Positions 27,719 to 36,593 of a stretch of 64,000 bases of DNA are shown here, piece after piece (position 1 is the stretch's first letter; every line of letters begins with the position of its first letter). The position numbers were made by a program, and so were the translations under genes. Source of the stretch: Rhodocyclaceae bacterium (GTDB lineage Bacteria; Pseudomonadota; Gammaproteobacteria; Burkholderiales; Rhodocyclaceae). Location: NCBI GenBank assembly GCA_004379165.1, contig NKXK01000019.1:62001-126000 (forward strand). The letters are read 5' to 3'. A model generated the notes under the pieces. It worked only from the letters and a program-made list of their open reading frames with translations. It was not told where the DNA came from and did no database searches.

Positions 27719-30229
27719 TCAACCTCTCAGGAAACAGGTGACAGCCGCCGCGATTCCCTTCGCTTCATCGTCGGCGCTGCGGGCGATGGTGTCGGCCTCG
27801 GCCAGCAGCTCGGCGGCCGGGCGCAGGATGGGATTCCCCTCGGCGTCGAGTTCGCCGGTCGGCAGCAGTTTGCCGGGATCGTCGGCAATGGCCTGGTACG
27901 CTGCCCGCTGTTCGGGGGTGGCGGCTTCGGCGGAAAGGCGTTGCGCGGTCGGTCGCGGGTCGGTGCGCATCGAATCGACGGCATCGGCGATCAGGTCGCC
28001 GGGCTTTGCTCCGGCGCTCTCCGACTTCAGCGCGGAATCGACGTAGCGCGCCAGCAATTCGGCCATGCGCTGCGGGTTGCTGGCATTCTCGGAGAGGGCG
28101 ATCAGCAGGTTGTTGATCTCCGGCGTCAGCCCTTCAAGATTGGACTTGTCGGCGAAGAAAGCGTCGATCTCCTTTCCGCTGGCGCGCAGGTTGTCGAAGA
28201 TTTCGCCGGCCTTGGTCAGCGCCTCGGTGATGTCGAAGGCGGTCCCGCCCAGGCGTTTCACGTGTGCTATATTGGGTTCGACCGACTGATCCTGTCCGGC
28301 CCGGTGCAACAAGCCGGGTTGCGTATCCCCGGCGCGAGTGTCAGCCCACTTGCCGGGGGACTCAGGACTCCAGTCGGTTTTCCTTTTCGAGAGCGCCGAC
28401 TTGGCGCCCGGCCGCCCCGGTTCCTGCACGTAGGTCGACACGACGTGGCGCGGCTTGTCGCCCCCCATCGGCTTGTCGACGAAGACCACTTGGCGCAGGC
28501 GGCCGGCATCGTCGGGCAGCTCGACCCGCCACTCGCGGTAATGGGTACCGTCCTTGCGCTCGATCAGCGCCGGCGCGAAGTCGCGGACGACGTTCGGGAA
28601 TGCGGTGATGTCGCCGCGCGTCACTTGGAACTCGGGCGCCTTCGCTGATGCCTCGCCGTGGCGCCACATGAACTTCACCAGCCCGAAGCCCTGCCCCTTG
28701 ACCTCGACATCGCCGAGGCCTTTCCAGCCCCCGCGCGCCACCGCTACGGCCTCGATGTCGTCGGGGCGGATCATCACCAGCGGATCGTCAGCCGGTCCCC
28801 GGTGATCGGCGAGCACGCGGGTATAGGCTTCATCGAGCTTCGCCTGCTCGGCCCGCACCAGATCGGAGACGCGCACCGGCTCACCATCATCCATCAGGCG
28901 AGCGGCCGCCTCCATCGCACGAACGTGGGCATTGGCCGCCTCAATGTCGCCAACAGCGCCGAGGCTCCCGCTGTCGGCACGGGCTGCCAGGTTCGCCACG
29001 CGCGCGGCGTCGATCTGCTCGGGGGTGGGGCGGATTGCCCGGCCCTCGATCGCCGCTTGCACGGCGCCGGTGATCTGGCCGTCGGCATAGGGCTGCTTGC
29101 CGTTCTCGTGCCGGATGATGGCCTGCGTCAGCTTGGTGAGCGTGGCCGGGTCGCTGACGTTGAGCTTCTGCCCAGGATCGACGCCGAGTTCCTTCGCCAC
29201 CGTGGCGACGTACTGGCCCGTCTTGTTCTCGGACGGGGGCGCCCACCGGGAAATGATGCCCTGCACCGTGTCGAGGCCGTGCCGCTCCTGATAGGCGATC
29301 AGGTTGCGCGCCAGCGCAGCGATCCCCTGCTCGGGGGTGGCGAAGGCCTCGAAGCGGGTATCAGCGCCGGCGATCTTGCCGTCCCACTGGATGTCCGACT
29401 TTCCGATGTTGCCGGGGTTGTTGTTGCGGATGCCGCGAGGCTCTCCCTTCAGCGATCGCATGGCATGGGCACCGGCACCGAAGGCGGCCGGCGCAGCGGT
29501 CGAGACGATCAGCCCCATCGGGTCAAACGGCTTGTAGTCCTCGGCGATGCGGTCGTACTGCTCGACGCGCAGAATTTCGCGGATCGCCGTCTGTTCGGCG
29601 ATGTAGGACGCCGGGCCCCCCGTCACGACAATCCCAGCCGTCTGCAGCTTGGTTTTGCCAGCCACCGGCAGCGCGGCCGATACCGCCGAGGCGACGCCAT
29701 GCACCGTGCCGGCCTTGAGCGCGGTACCGCTGTCGACGCCCTTGTCCTCCAGCCGCATCGTCTCGTTGGTACCCTCGTCGAGGCCGAACATCGCCGCCCC
29801 CGCCAGGTTGCCACCGAGCATCGAATAGCCCACGGCCTTGCCGGCGGTCTTGCTGAACCCGAAAACGAGCTGCGAAGCGACACCGGTCACGCGCGGGTCG
29901 GGCGTCAGGCGGTTAAGTTCCGGCGTGATCGCCCGGCGCAGGTCGTTGTCGCCGATGCGGTCGACCGTCTCACGCTTGAGTTTTGCCATATCCGGCGCCG
30001 GCTCGCCGTGGATCATCGCCACCGTCGGCGCATCGCGGTAGGCAGCAGCCTTGCCGAAAGCGTCGAGCACCGGCGACAACGCCCGGCCGGTTTCCAGCGG
30101 GGCGGCCTGCAGCGCATTGCCAGCCGATCCCCAGAAGTTCGCGAAAGCGCCGGGAGCGGGTTCCGGCTGGCGCAGCATGTCGCGCAGGCGTGCGTCCGCC
30201 TCGGTCGTTGCCAGGTCGAAGGCGCTCAT
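27719..30229 (-). CDS. phage internal virion protein with murein-hydrolase-like domain (836 aa)
   Basis: 836 residues. A domain at about residues 265-385 starts RGIRNNNPGNI and includes FATPEQGIAALARNLIAYQ and WAPPSENKTGQYVATVAKEL; this pattern is shared by phage virion-associated lysozyme or transglycosylase proteins and should cut peptidoglycan during DNA entry. Upstream, about 130-255 holds glycine/alanine-rich, partly hydrophobic segments. A later region (about 480-630) has GTHYREWRVELPDDAGRLRQ and VVFVDKPMGG, a beta-rich module that might be nuclease-like, but this is a weak suggestion. It is between the other two large virion proteins. Confidence 0.65.
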   Translation of the reverse strand: MSAFDLATTEADARLRDMLRQPEPAPGAFANFWGSAGNALQAAPLETGRALSPVLDAFGKAAAYRDAPTVAMIHGEPAPDMAKLKRETVDRIGDNDLRRAITPELNRLTPDPRVTGVASQLVFGFSKTAGKAVGYSMLGGNLAGAAMFGLDEGTNETMRLEDKGVDSGTALKAGTVHGVASAVSAALPVAGKTKLQTAGIVVTGGPASYIAEQTAIREILRVEQYDRIAEDYKPFDPMGLIVSTAAPAAFGAGAHAMRSLKGEPRGIRNNNPGNIGKSDIQWDGKIAGADTRFEAFATPEQGIAALARNLIAYQERHGLDTVQGIISRWAPPSENKTGQYVATVAKELGVDPGQKLNVSDPATLTKLTQAIIRHENGKQPYADGQITGAVQAAIEGRAIRPTPEQIDAARVANLAARADSGSLGAVGDIEAANAHVRAMEAAARLMDDGEPVRVSDLVRAEQAKLDEAYTRVLADHRGPADDPLVMIRPDDIEAVAVARGGWKGLGDVEVKGQGFGLVKFMWRHGEASAKAPEFQVTRGDITAFPNVVRDFAPALIERKDGTHYREWRVELPDDAGRLRQVVFVDKPMGGDKPRHVVSTYVQEPGRPGAKSALSKRKTDWSPESPGKWADTRAGDTQPGLLHRAGQDQSVEPNIAHVKRLGGTAFDITEALTKAGEIFDNLRASGKEIDAFFADKSNLEGLTPEINNLLIALSENASNPQRMAELLARYVDSALKSESAGAKPGDLIADAVDSMRTDPRPTAQRLSAEAATPEQRAAYQAIADDPGKLLPTGELDAEGNPILRPAAELLAEADTIARSADDEAKGIAAAVTCFLRG

Positions 30230-32283
30230 GGTTGCACCGTCACGATTACGGGGTTTCCGGCAGCATCCGTCAGCGGCCGCGCGCCGTTGAGGATGACGTA
30301 CTGATTGCTGCGGACATTGCGCAGCGGCAACCGGTCGTACTGTGGCTTGAGGTCGTCAGGCAGCGCGGCGCGCAGCTTCTCGCGGAAGTGGTCGTCACTC
30401 ATACCGACGGCCGGCTTGAGGAACGAGGCGCCGCCCTGCTTCATCACCGGCGTGGTGCGCTCGATCGCCTGCTCGAAGAGCGCAGCATCGATCATCTCGG
30501 GATTCTTGGCCCCGCCACGGCTCGCCAGCAGGCCGGCATAGGTCGCCTGCACAAACTCGAACTGGGAATCCATCGCCTGCGGCGTGCCGGCGAAGGCGTC
30601 GCCCATCTTGTCATTGAAGCGGCGCAACATGTCCGCCTTCTTCGGCATGATCCAGGTGCTGGTCTTCCCGTCCGTCGCCTTCTGTCCCTTCGTCGGATTG
30701 AGCAGGGATTCGCCGAGCAGGGCGAGCTGCGCCGTTTGACGCGCCGCAATTGTTTCGTCCGGGCTGAACACGTTCGACTTCACGTAGTCGGTGCCGCGTG
30801 CAACCAGCGCGCCGGCAAGTGCCTTGACGGGCGAATCGGGGGCAATCTGGGAGAGCGTTCCCTGATAGGTCACGTCGTCGCCGATGGTCTGGCGCATGGC
30901 GCGGAAGATTTCGACCTGCTGATCGGGGGCGAGCTTGTCGAGCGTCCGGCCCAAGGCTTCGGCCTCGTTGGGGAGCAGGACGCGGGCCTTCACCGAATCG
31001 CCGTATTGGCTACGCAGGGCAGCCACCGTCGCGACGCGCTCGCCGATCAGGCCGGCGACTTCCTTCCCCCGCTCCGGATCGAGCAGCATGCCGAGGTCGA
31101 GCGGCTTCACCGACTCACCCGTGCGCCCCTGGGCGAACAGCAGGGGCGATTCCTGCAACTGCTTGCGGGTGTTGTCGACCACCCGCTTCAGGCGATCGAG
31201 GTTCGCGCGATCCCGCAGCGTGCCGCCCCCTTGCAGCAGGGTTGCCTCGCGCTCCTGAAGGAATGCGGCCTGCTTCTCGGGCGGTTCGCGCAGCAGGCGC
31301 TGCACCTCTTCCTCCGACCTGATCCGGTCGCGGAATGCCTCGGCCTGCGTCGTGCCGAGCGTTTCCTTCTCCCACTGCACCCACATATCGGGAGTAGCCG
31401 GAACGCCGGAGGCGATCTGCTGGTCGATCTTGGCGATGGTGCGCTCGGCGGATGCTTCCCGCCTGTCTGCGGTGAGCTGGATCTTCGACTCCAGCCGCAT
31501 GCGATGGCTGATGACTGAGGAGATCAGCACGTTGCGCTTCTCGGTATCAAGCCGGCCGACATAGTAGCCATCGGCGTCGCTCAGTTCCTTTTCGAGCGCC
31601 TGAAGATCGTCAAGGCTGTCGCGGGCCGACATCGCGCGCGCCTGTGCCTGATTGAACCAATTGCGATCCTTGAAATCCTGCACCAGCTTGCCGAGCTTGT
31701 CGGTGCCGATGCCCGCCTGCGGGCCGAGGTGCTTGGCCGCCGTCTCGAATTCGGCATTCAGCTTGTCGATGTCAGCCCCTGGGCGCCCGGCATCCTTCGC
31801 CATCGTGTCGCGGATGGTTTCGAGGTTGCCGGCCAGCTCGTCGCGGCGCAATCCGTCGACGAAGCGATTCAGGCCCAGCATGGCGCGCTGCTCGGAACCC
31901 TGCAAGCGGACGCCGGCCTGTTCCCGAAGCCAATGCGGAACCTCGCCCATCGTCTGCTCCCGCACCTTGGTCATGGCGCCGGTAAAGGCCTCCTGCGCCT
32001 TGTCGCGTGACAGCTCGCCAGTCGATAGGCGTTCCTTCAAGCTGTCAACGGCATCCTGCACTGCCGATTGATGGCCGATCACGGCGACCGAGGCGCGAGA
32101 ACGATCGTCCTCTTCCTTCTTCCGGCGCTCTTCGAGTAGCACGTCGCCGGCGATCTGCATGCCGGTGTTGCCAAGGTTCTGCGCGGCGCGCGCTGCAGCG
32201 TCGATTCCGTCGCCGCTGATCCGGGTGTGCTGAACGGGATCAGGCCCCCGGACGCCGAAATTTCCAAGCGGGATTCTCATCAT
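30226..32283 (-). CDS. large phage internal virion/ejection protein (685 aa)
   Basis: 685 residues, predicted almost wholly helical with long charged coiled-coil-like stretches (LLEERRKKEEDDRSRASVAV; DSLDDLQALEKELSDADGYY). It follows the gp14-like gene and overlaps the 836-residue gene by ATGA. This position matches the internal core proteins of T7-like and BPP-1/BcepC6B-like podoviruses. No catalytic motif recognised. Confidence 0.6.
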   Translation of the reverse strand: MMRIPLGNFGVRGPDPVQHTRISGDGIDAAARAAQNLGNTGMQIAGDVLLEERRKKEEDDRSRASVAVIGHQSAVQDAVDSLKERLSTGELSRDKAQEAFTGAMTKVREQTMGEVPHWLREQAGVRLQGSEQRAMLGLNRFVDGLRRDELAGNLETIRDTMAKDAGRPGADIDKLNAEFETAAKHLGPQAGIGTDKLGKLVQDFKDRNWFNQAQARAMSARDSLDDLQALEKELSDADGYYVGRLDTEKRNVLISSVISHRMRLESKIQLTADRREASAERTIAKIDQQIASGVPATPDMWVQWEKETLGTTQAEAFRDRIRSEEEVQRLLREPPEKQAAFLQEREATLLQGGGTLRDRANLDRLKRVVDNTRKQLQESPLLFAQGRTGESVKPLDLGMLLDPERGKEVAGLIGERVATVAALRSQYGDSVKARVLLPNEAEALGRTLDKLAPDQQVEIFRAMRQTIGDDVTYQGTLSQIAPDSPVKALAGALVARGTDYVKSNVFSPDETIAARQTAQLALLGESLLNPTKGQKATDGKTSTWIMPKKADMLRRFNDKMGDAFAGTPQAMDSQFEFVQATYAGLLASRGGAKNPEMIDAALFEQAIERTTPVMKQGGASFLKPAVGMSDDHFREKLRAALPDDLKPQYDRLPLRNVRSNQYVILNGARPLTDAAGNPVIVTVQP

Positions 32284-32840
32284 CCGATCCTCAATCCAGA
32301 ACCAAGATCACCACTCGAATAGCCGGGAACCGTGCCGCCGGTGGTCGTCGTTGATGCACCGCCTGTTGTCGGGAACGACGTTTTCCATCCCTTCGCCACA
32401 GTGGCGCCGGACGCGAGAAGCGACGACGTTGCATTCAGGTAGCCGGCCTGCTGCGCCTGGCTGCCTTTCAGTCGGTAAGCGTCTGCTTCGGCCGCCCCTC
32501 GCTTGGCGCGATCGATACCGCCGAAGATCGTCAGCATCGCGTCCTCCTCGGCGTTGGCGTAGATTTCCTTGTTGATGTTCAGGGCCGTGCCTTCGCCGAC
32601 TTCGACGCCAGAGCCGGCAAGCGATGCGTTCGCTTCGCCGGCCTGACGCCGAGCCATCTTCCTGATCATCTCGGCATGCACCTCGGCGGCGCTTCTGTCC
32701 GCGTTGGCATCCGCCTGGGCTTGAGCGGCTTGGTAATCGCCCCACTCCTTCTGCTGCTCGCCTTGCCGAATGGCCGAATAGGCGCTGACGCCGGCAGAGG
32801 CGACGGCCGCCACCGCGGCTACGGTTGTTGCGTAAGACAT
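32280..32840 (-). CDS. T7 gp14-like internal virion protein
   Basis: 186 residues. The N-terminus has an alanine-rich hydrophobic segment (AAVAAVASAGVSAYSAIRQG) followed by a long helix with repeated Ala/Asn (AQADANADRSAAEVHAEMIR) and a Ser/Thr/Gly-rich end. This is the usual look of the small podovirus internal virion protein that inserts in the outer membrane first during ejection. Its start overlaps the end of the cupin-like gene by 22 bp. Confidence 0.6.
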   Translation of the reverse strand: MSYATTVAAVAAVASAGVSAYSAIRQGEQQKEWGDYQAAQAQADANADRSAAEVHAEMIRKMARRQAGEANASLAGSGVEVGEGTALNINKEIYANAEEDAMLTIFGGIDRAKRGAAEADAYRLKGSQAQQAGYLNATSSLLASGATVAKGWKTSFPTTGGASTTTTGGTVPGYSSGDLGSGLRIG

Positions 32841-33298
32841 TGCGGACTCCTCGATTGCAAAATGTTGGGATTGCCTTCCCAGCGGGAAAGCAGGCTTTCA
32901 GCTTCGCCAGTGGCCTCGTTCTCGGCCTGCTCGACTGTGCCGGCATCGGTCGGAAAGATCGCCGTGATGTCGCAGTCGGAATAAGCCAGAAACACCTGCT
33001 TGCGCAGGGCGTCGGCGGGGATGACGTGATACCCGGTCAGACGCATGGAACCGTCGCCGACATACACCTCGGCATCGCCGTTGAAGATGACGATGGTCGC
33101 TACCTTGACCAGTGCCCCGACGAGAACATGCCCGGCAGACAGGCGCATCGTCCGCGCGTACATGCCGGCATGCAGCAGGTGGCGTGTCGTTACGTTCGCC
33201 TGTTCGGCCTGGCTGGCGATCTCGGCAAACGCCGATACCTTGGCGATCGATGCCTCGCTCATCGCGGGGAACCCAATGCCGGTGATCAACTCCGTCAT
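32819..33298 (-). CDS. small cupin-like phage protein
   Basis: 159 residues. The central HAGMYARTMRLSAGHVLVGAL and YVGDGSMRLTGYHVIPAD segments form a compact beta-rich, cupin-like module seen in many podovirus genomes next to the gp14-like gene. Function not known to me. The start overlaps the GNAT stop by ATGA. Confidence 0.55.
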   Translation of the reverse strand: MTELITGIGFPAMSEASIAKVSAFAEIASQAEQANVTTRHLLHAGMYARTMRLSAGHVLVGALVKVATIVIFNGDAEVYVGDGSMRLTGYHVIPADALRKQVFLAYSDCDITAIFPTDAGTVEQAENEATGEAESLLSRWEGNPNILQSRSPQCLTQQP

Positions 33299-33759
33299 GT
33301 CAGCCTCCTGAAGAAAACGCGGTGCGTGTTGCGGTATGCCGGACTCGCTTCCAGCATCCTTTCCAGGCGTGAGCCGATGCCGGCATTGACGAACAGGCCC
33401 AGTGCCCCCAGGGATTGGGCCAAGGCTTCCGCCGCCCGCAGCAACCGGGTACCGGCGCCCGTCCGGCGAAACTCAGCGGCCACGAAAAACGACTCGTAGG
33501 AAGCGACCAGACCCTCGTAGTGCGGGCGCTGCATGACGACCAGTGTGATGAACCCGATCAGCGTGTCACCGCTGAACGCGCCGAGGACGTGCAGCAGGCC
33601 GGTCGATTCCATCCGGTGATACAGCCACCACTGCGGGACGGCCTTGCCAAGTCCTTCGGTTGCAACCTCGCGCGCGTACTCTTCGAGCAGCGCGCCGATA
33701 TTGGGAGCACGCTTGATCTCGGCAAGCGTGCAGGGGCGAATGATGATGGCGTCAGTCAT
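33295..33759 (-). CDS. GNAT-family N-acetyltransferase of the element
   Basis: 154 residues from the ATG at 33759, preceded by GAGGA; longer upstream reading would run into the helicase gene. It has the GNAT core: GFITLVVMQRPHYEGLVASY, VAAEFRRTGAGTRLLRAAE (acetyl-CoA loop) and a short C-terminal strand. It likely moves an acetyl group to an unknown acceptor. Similar genes are found beside internal virion genes in podoviruses. It overlaps the end of the dnaB-like gene by 8 bp. Confidence 0.7.
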   Translation of the reverse strand: MTDAIIIRPCTLAEIKRAPNIGALLEEYAREVATEGLGKAVPQWWLYHRMESTGLLHVLGAFSGDTLIGFITLVVMQRPHYEGLVASYESFFVAAEFRRTGAGTRLLRAAEALAQSLGALGLFVNAGIGSRLERMLEASPAYRNTHRVFFRRLT

Positions 33760-35164
33760 CGGCGATTCCTCGGGAGCGCCCCTGATGGCGCGCAGCGTCA
33801 CGCGACGACGCCTTCGAGGCGGCGATCTGCTGGCGCAGGTTCGGGCCGGTATAGCTGCCAAAGGTCATTTCCTCCGGCAGGTAGTGCAGCGTGATGTCGC
33901 CGAGCGGCCCGTTGCGGTTCTTGCGCACCAGCAGTTCGGCGAGGCCTTGCCACTCGGGAGCGTCGTTGTAGAGGCTTTCCCGGTGAAGCATGACGATGAT
34001 GTCGGCGTCCTGCTCGACCTCTCCCGAATCGCGAAGGTCGGACATCATAGGGCGCTTGTCTGGGCGGCTCTCGACGCCGCGATTGAGCTGCGCCAAGGCG
34101 ATGATTGGCACCTCCAGTTCCTTTGCGAGTGCCTTCAGTCCACGGCTGATGTTTCCGATCTCCTGCGTCCGGTTGTTATGTCCCGGCGCCGTCATCAACT
34201 GCAGGTAGTCGATCACAATCAGATCGAGGCCGTGCTTCCGCTTGATCTGGCGAGCCTTGGCCCTGACGAAACCGACGCCGATCGCACCCTTGTCGCAGAC
34301 GAATAGCTTCTGCTGCGCGCTACGGCCTAGCTCGTCGGACATGCGCCGCCAGCTTTCCCCGTCGTCGGTGCCGGTTCGCATGGCATGGACGGAAACCTTG
34401 GTGCGCGCGGACATGAGGCGCGCCCCGATTTCGCGGGAAGACATCTCCAGCGTGAAGAACAGGACCGATCGGCCGCTTCGCGTCACGTGGTCGGTGACAT
34501 TGCCGGCGAACATGGTCTTCCCGCACGACGGGCGCGCCGCAACAATCGCAAGCTGCCCAGGCTCCAGCCCGCCGGTCAGTCGATCAAGGTCGCCGAATCC
34601 GGTCGCCAGGCCTGCCATCGCGCCGCCGTTCTGGCTACGGTCGTCGGCGTAGCTGACCACCTCATGGAAGACATCGAACAGCGTCTTCGGGTCTCCGTCA
34701 GACCGATCGACGGCTGCCTGCAGGGCGATCTCCGCTTCGGCAACGATCTCTTCGAGGTTGCGGCCTGCCGTGTTGGAGCAGGCGGCGTGCAGATTCATCG
34801 CTGCCTCCTGCAGGCGGCGAAGGTTCGACCTCTCGCGAACGATCTCGGCATAGCGCCTGATGTTGGCGGCGCCGGGGGTATTGGCCGCCAGCTCGCCCAG
34901 GTAGGCAAGACCTCCGGTTCGATCACTCTCGCCAGCGCTTTCCAGTGCCTCGGCAACCGTCACCACGTCGACCGGCTTTCCGGCCATGAACAGACGGGCG
35001 ACATGCCGGAAGATGCGGCGATGCTCGTCGCGGTAGAAGTCCGTATCGGACACGCTGCCCGCGATCTGGTCGAAAGCCGTGCCATCGAGCAGCAGGCCGC
35101 CCAGGACGGATTGCTCGGCCTCAATGGAATGCGGCGGCAGGGACATCAATTCGGGGGCGCTCAT
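33752..35164 (-). CDS. DnaB-type replicative helicase of the element
   Basis: 470 residues, full DnaB length. The N-terminal domain starts PHSIEAEQSVLGGLLLD. The RecA-like helicase domain has Walker A ARPSCGKT at about residues 210-217; the Cys replaces the Met common in chromosomal DnaB. LIVIDYLQLM, EIGNISRGLKALAKEL and VIALAQLNRGVESRPDKRPM are the later motifs. It should unwind DNA at the element's origin. It overlaps the stop of the O-like gene by ATGA, giving a replication module like that of lambdoid phages that bring their own helicase. Confidence 0.88.
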   Translation of the reverse strand: MSAPELMSLPPHSIEAEQSVLGGLLLDGTAFDQIAGSVSDTDFYRDEHRRIFRHVARLFMAGKPVDVVTVAEALESAGESDRTGGLAYLGELAANTPGAANIRRYAEIVRERSNLRRLQEAAMNLHAACSNTAGRNLEEIVAEAEIALQAAVDRSDGDPKTLFDVFHEVVSYADDRSQNGGAMAGLATGFGDLDRLTGGLEPGQLAIVAARPSCGKTMFAGNVTDHVTRSGRSVLFFTLEMSSREIGARLMSARTKVSVHAMRTGTDDGESWRRMSDELGRSAQQKLFVCDKGAIGVGFVRAKARQIKRKHGLDLIVIDYLQLMTAPGHNNRTQEIGNISRGLKALAKELEVPIIALAQLNRGVESRPDKRPMMSDLRDSGEVEQDADIIVMLHRESLYNDAPEWQGLAELLVRKNRNGPLGDITLHYLPEEMTFGSYTGPNLRQQIAASKASSRDAARHQGRSRGIADD

Positions 35165-35937
35165 GCTGCAGCCCTCCGAGCCTGCTCACCGGCAGTTGTC
35201 CAGGCAGCCGGCTCGCCGTCCTTCAGGTACCAGAGCTTGTACCAATTCCGGCGGACGGCATTGCGGAAATGGGCGCGCCAGTCAGCCTGAGTTTTCTTCG
35301 ACGGCAGATAGGCGTCTCGGAACTCACGCCAGCAGACGACGACCATTTCCTGATCGATGCCCACCTTGTCGGCGTAATCAAACACCGGATCATCGTCGGG
35401 GATGATTTTCTCGCTGCTGGCTTTGCAGGCAGCGATGAATTGCCGAAGTGTTTCTGTACCTGGCTTCCGAGAAGAACGCGCTTGCGCGACATCCTGACGG
35501 TTATCTGATGGTTCACTGACGGTTTGGCTAGCATGGGTGCAAGCCGTCTCCGCGCATCCATGCAAGCCGTCCCTTGCATCGGTGCTAGCCGTACCCCTCG
35601 CATCTACGCCAGCCGTAGGACTAGCATGGGTGCAAGCCGTAGGGGTGGCATCCATGCAAGCCGTCAGGCGGTCAAGGTTGATCCGATACTGTCGAGTTGC
35701 GCCAGGTGGCCCGCCGTATTCGTTGCCGACAACCGAAACGAAGGCCTCGGAAATTAGCTTGTGCACGATTCGGCGGGCCTGAGACGTTGAAAGCCTCGTC
35801 TTGCCTGCAATGGCAGGAATCGACGGATAACAGCGGCCGTCGTCATCGCTCCAGTCTGCTAGCGCCAGCAAGGCAAGAAGCTCTGTTCCACCGCCCGGAA
35901 AACCTTCCCAGACTCTGGTCATGACCCTGATGCTCAT
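35161..35937 (-). CDS. phage replication protein, lambda O-like (origin binding)
   Basis: 258 residues. The N-terminal domain (about 1-90) is a winged helix (GRCYPSIPAIAGKTRLSTSQ, ARRIVHKLISEAFVSVVG) as in phage O/DnaD-like replication initiators. Residues about 91-136 are low complexity, made of eight-residue units such as TACMDATP, TACTHASP and TAGVDARG, encoded by six DNA iterons. The C-terminal part (DPVFDYADKVGIDQEMVVVC, then WREFRDAY and DWRAHFRNAVRRNWY) resembles the O/DnaT-type partner domain. The dnaB-like gene follows directly. It should bind the iterons and load helicase. Confidence 0.75.
   Translation of the reverse strand: MSIRVMTRVWEGFPGGGTELLALLALADWSDDDGRCYPSIPAIAGKTRLSTSQARRIVHKLISEAFVSVVGNEYGGPPGATRQYRINLDRLTACMDATPTACTHASPTAGVDARGTASTDARDGLHGCAETACTHASQTVSEPSDNRQDVAQARSSRKPGTETLRQFIAACKASSEKIIPDDDPVFDYADKVGIDQEMVVVCWREFRDAYLPSKKTQADWRAHFRNAVRRNWYKLWYLKDGEPAAWTTAGEQARRAAA
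35531..35671. repeat. six iterons inside the O-like gene (candidate replication origin)
   Basis: Six copies of a 17-bp unit with consensus GCATSNRTGCAAGCCGT begin at 35531, 35554, 35576, 35600, 35624 and 35648, at 22-24 bp spacing. The second copy in this order is in a different reading frame, so the selection seems to be on the DNA sequence. In lambda the origin consists of iterons inside gene O; the layout is the same here. Confidence 0.8.
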
Positions 35938-36200
35938 ACGTCAGCCGATCGACGAGGAAGACGGTCCTCGGCCACAGCCAAGGCTTTGATCAGAGTCGCC
36001 AGCAACTCGCGGATCACTCCCTGTTTACGGGTGCGAGGAAGGTACGGAATGCGGGAAGCCAGGTCGTGAGCACGGCACCATAAGCAGGATGCCGGGCAGC
36101 AGCGGAAGGCGCCGGATTGAATGGCAGGCCGCGTTCTGGTAGCGTGCCGCGTACAGTAGCTTTTGACGGGCGCCGGTGTGCGCCCTTTCTTTTTGTCCAT
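35934..36200 (-). CDS. hypothetical small basic element protein
   Basis: 88 residues, basic and cysteine-bearing (CCPASCLWCRAHD), with stop overlapping the O-like gene start by ATGA. The CC-x4-C-x2-C spacing could bind a metal but this is only a suggestion. No domain recognised, and other frames in this stretch are also open, so the gene is uncertain. Confidence 0.4.
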   Translation of the reverse strand: MDKKKGRTPAPVKSYCTRHATRTRPAIQSGAFRCCPASCLWCRAHDLASRIPYLPRTRKQGVIRELLATLIKALAVAEDRLPRRSADV

Positions 36201-36215
36201 CGCCGCCCCCTGTAC

Positions 36216-36524
36216 TCAAGGAGCGGAGACAGCCAATTGACCGCAACCGGAAAACGGAACGCTGTCGGCCACACCAAGAACCTTCCTCAGCTCACCGACA
36301 TTCCAGATCGTCACCCGCTCGGTCAATTTCCTCGGAGCTGGGAGGGTGCCGCGCTTCACCATTCGCCAAACAGTGACGGAGGAACATCCGAGCAAAGCTC
36401 GAACTACCGGCAGGCGGACATTTGCAGAATCGGGAAGAGAATCAAAGCCCTTCAGGGCATCAGGAAGATTGTCGCCCCGGCTTTGATGCCCAGTGCTTTG
36501 CGTATTGCCTTGTTGGCGTTCCAT
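36216..36524 (-). CDS. AlpA-like helix-turn-helix regulator
   Basis: 102 residues. The segment RLPVVRALLGCSSVTVWRMVKRGTL is a MerR/AlpA-type helix-turn-helix followed by a short beta wing PRKLTERVTIWN. AlpA proteins control excision or early genes in prophages of the P4 type. It sits between the small cassette next to the integrase and the replication genes, a usual position for an early regulator. Confidence 0.65.
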   Translation of the reverse strand: MERQQGNTQSTGHQSRGDNLPDALKGFDSLPDSANVRLPVVRALLGCSSVTVWRMVKRGTLPAPRKLTERVTIWNVGELRKVLGVADSVPFSGCGQLAVSAP

Positions 36525-36593
36525 GCTGAAACCTCATGACGTTATTTGCAACGTCACGAACAATATTCAGCAGGTCATGCGCTGGATATTTTT

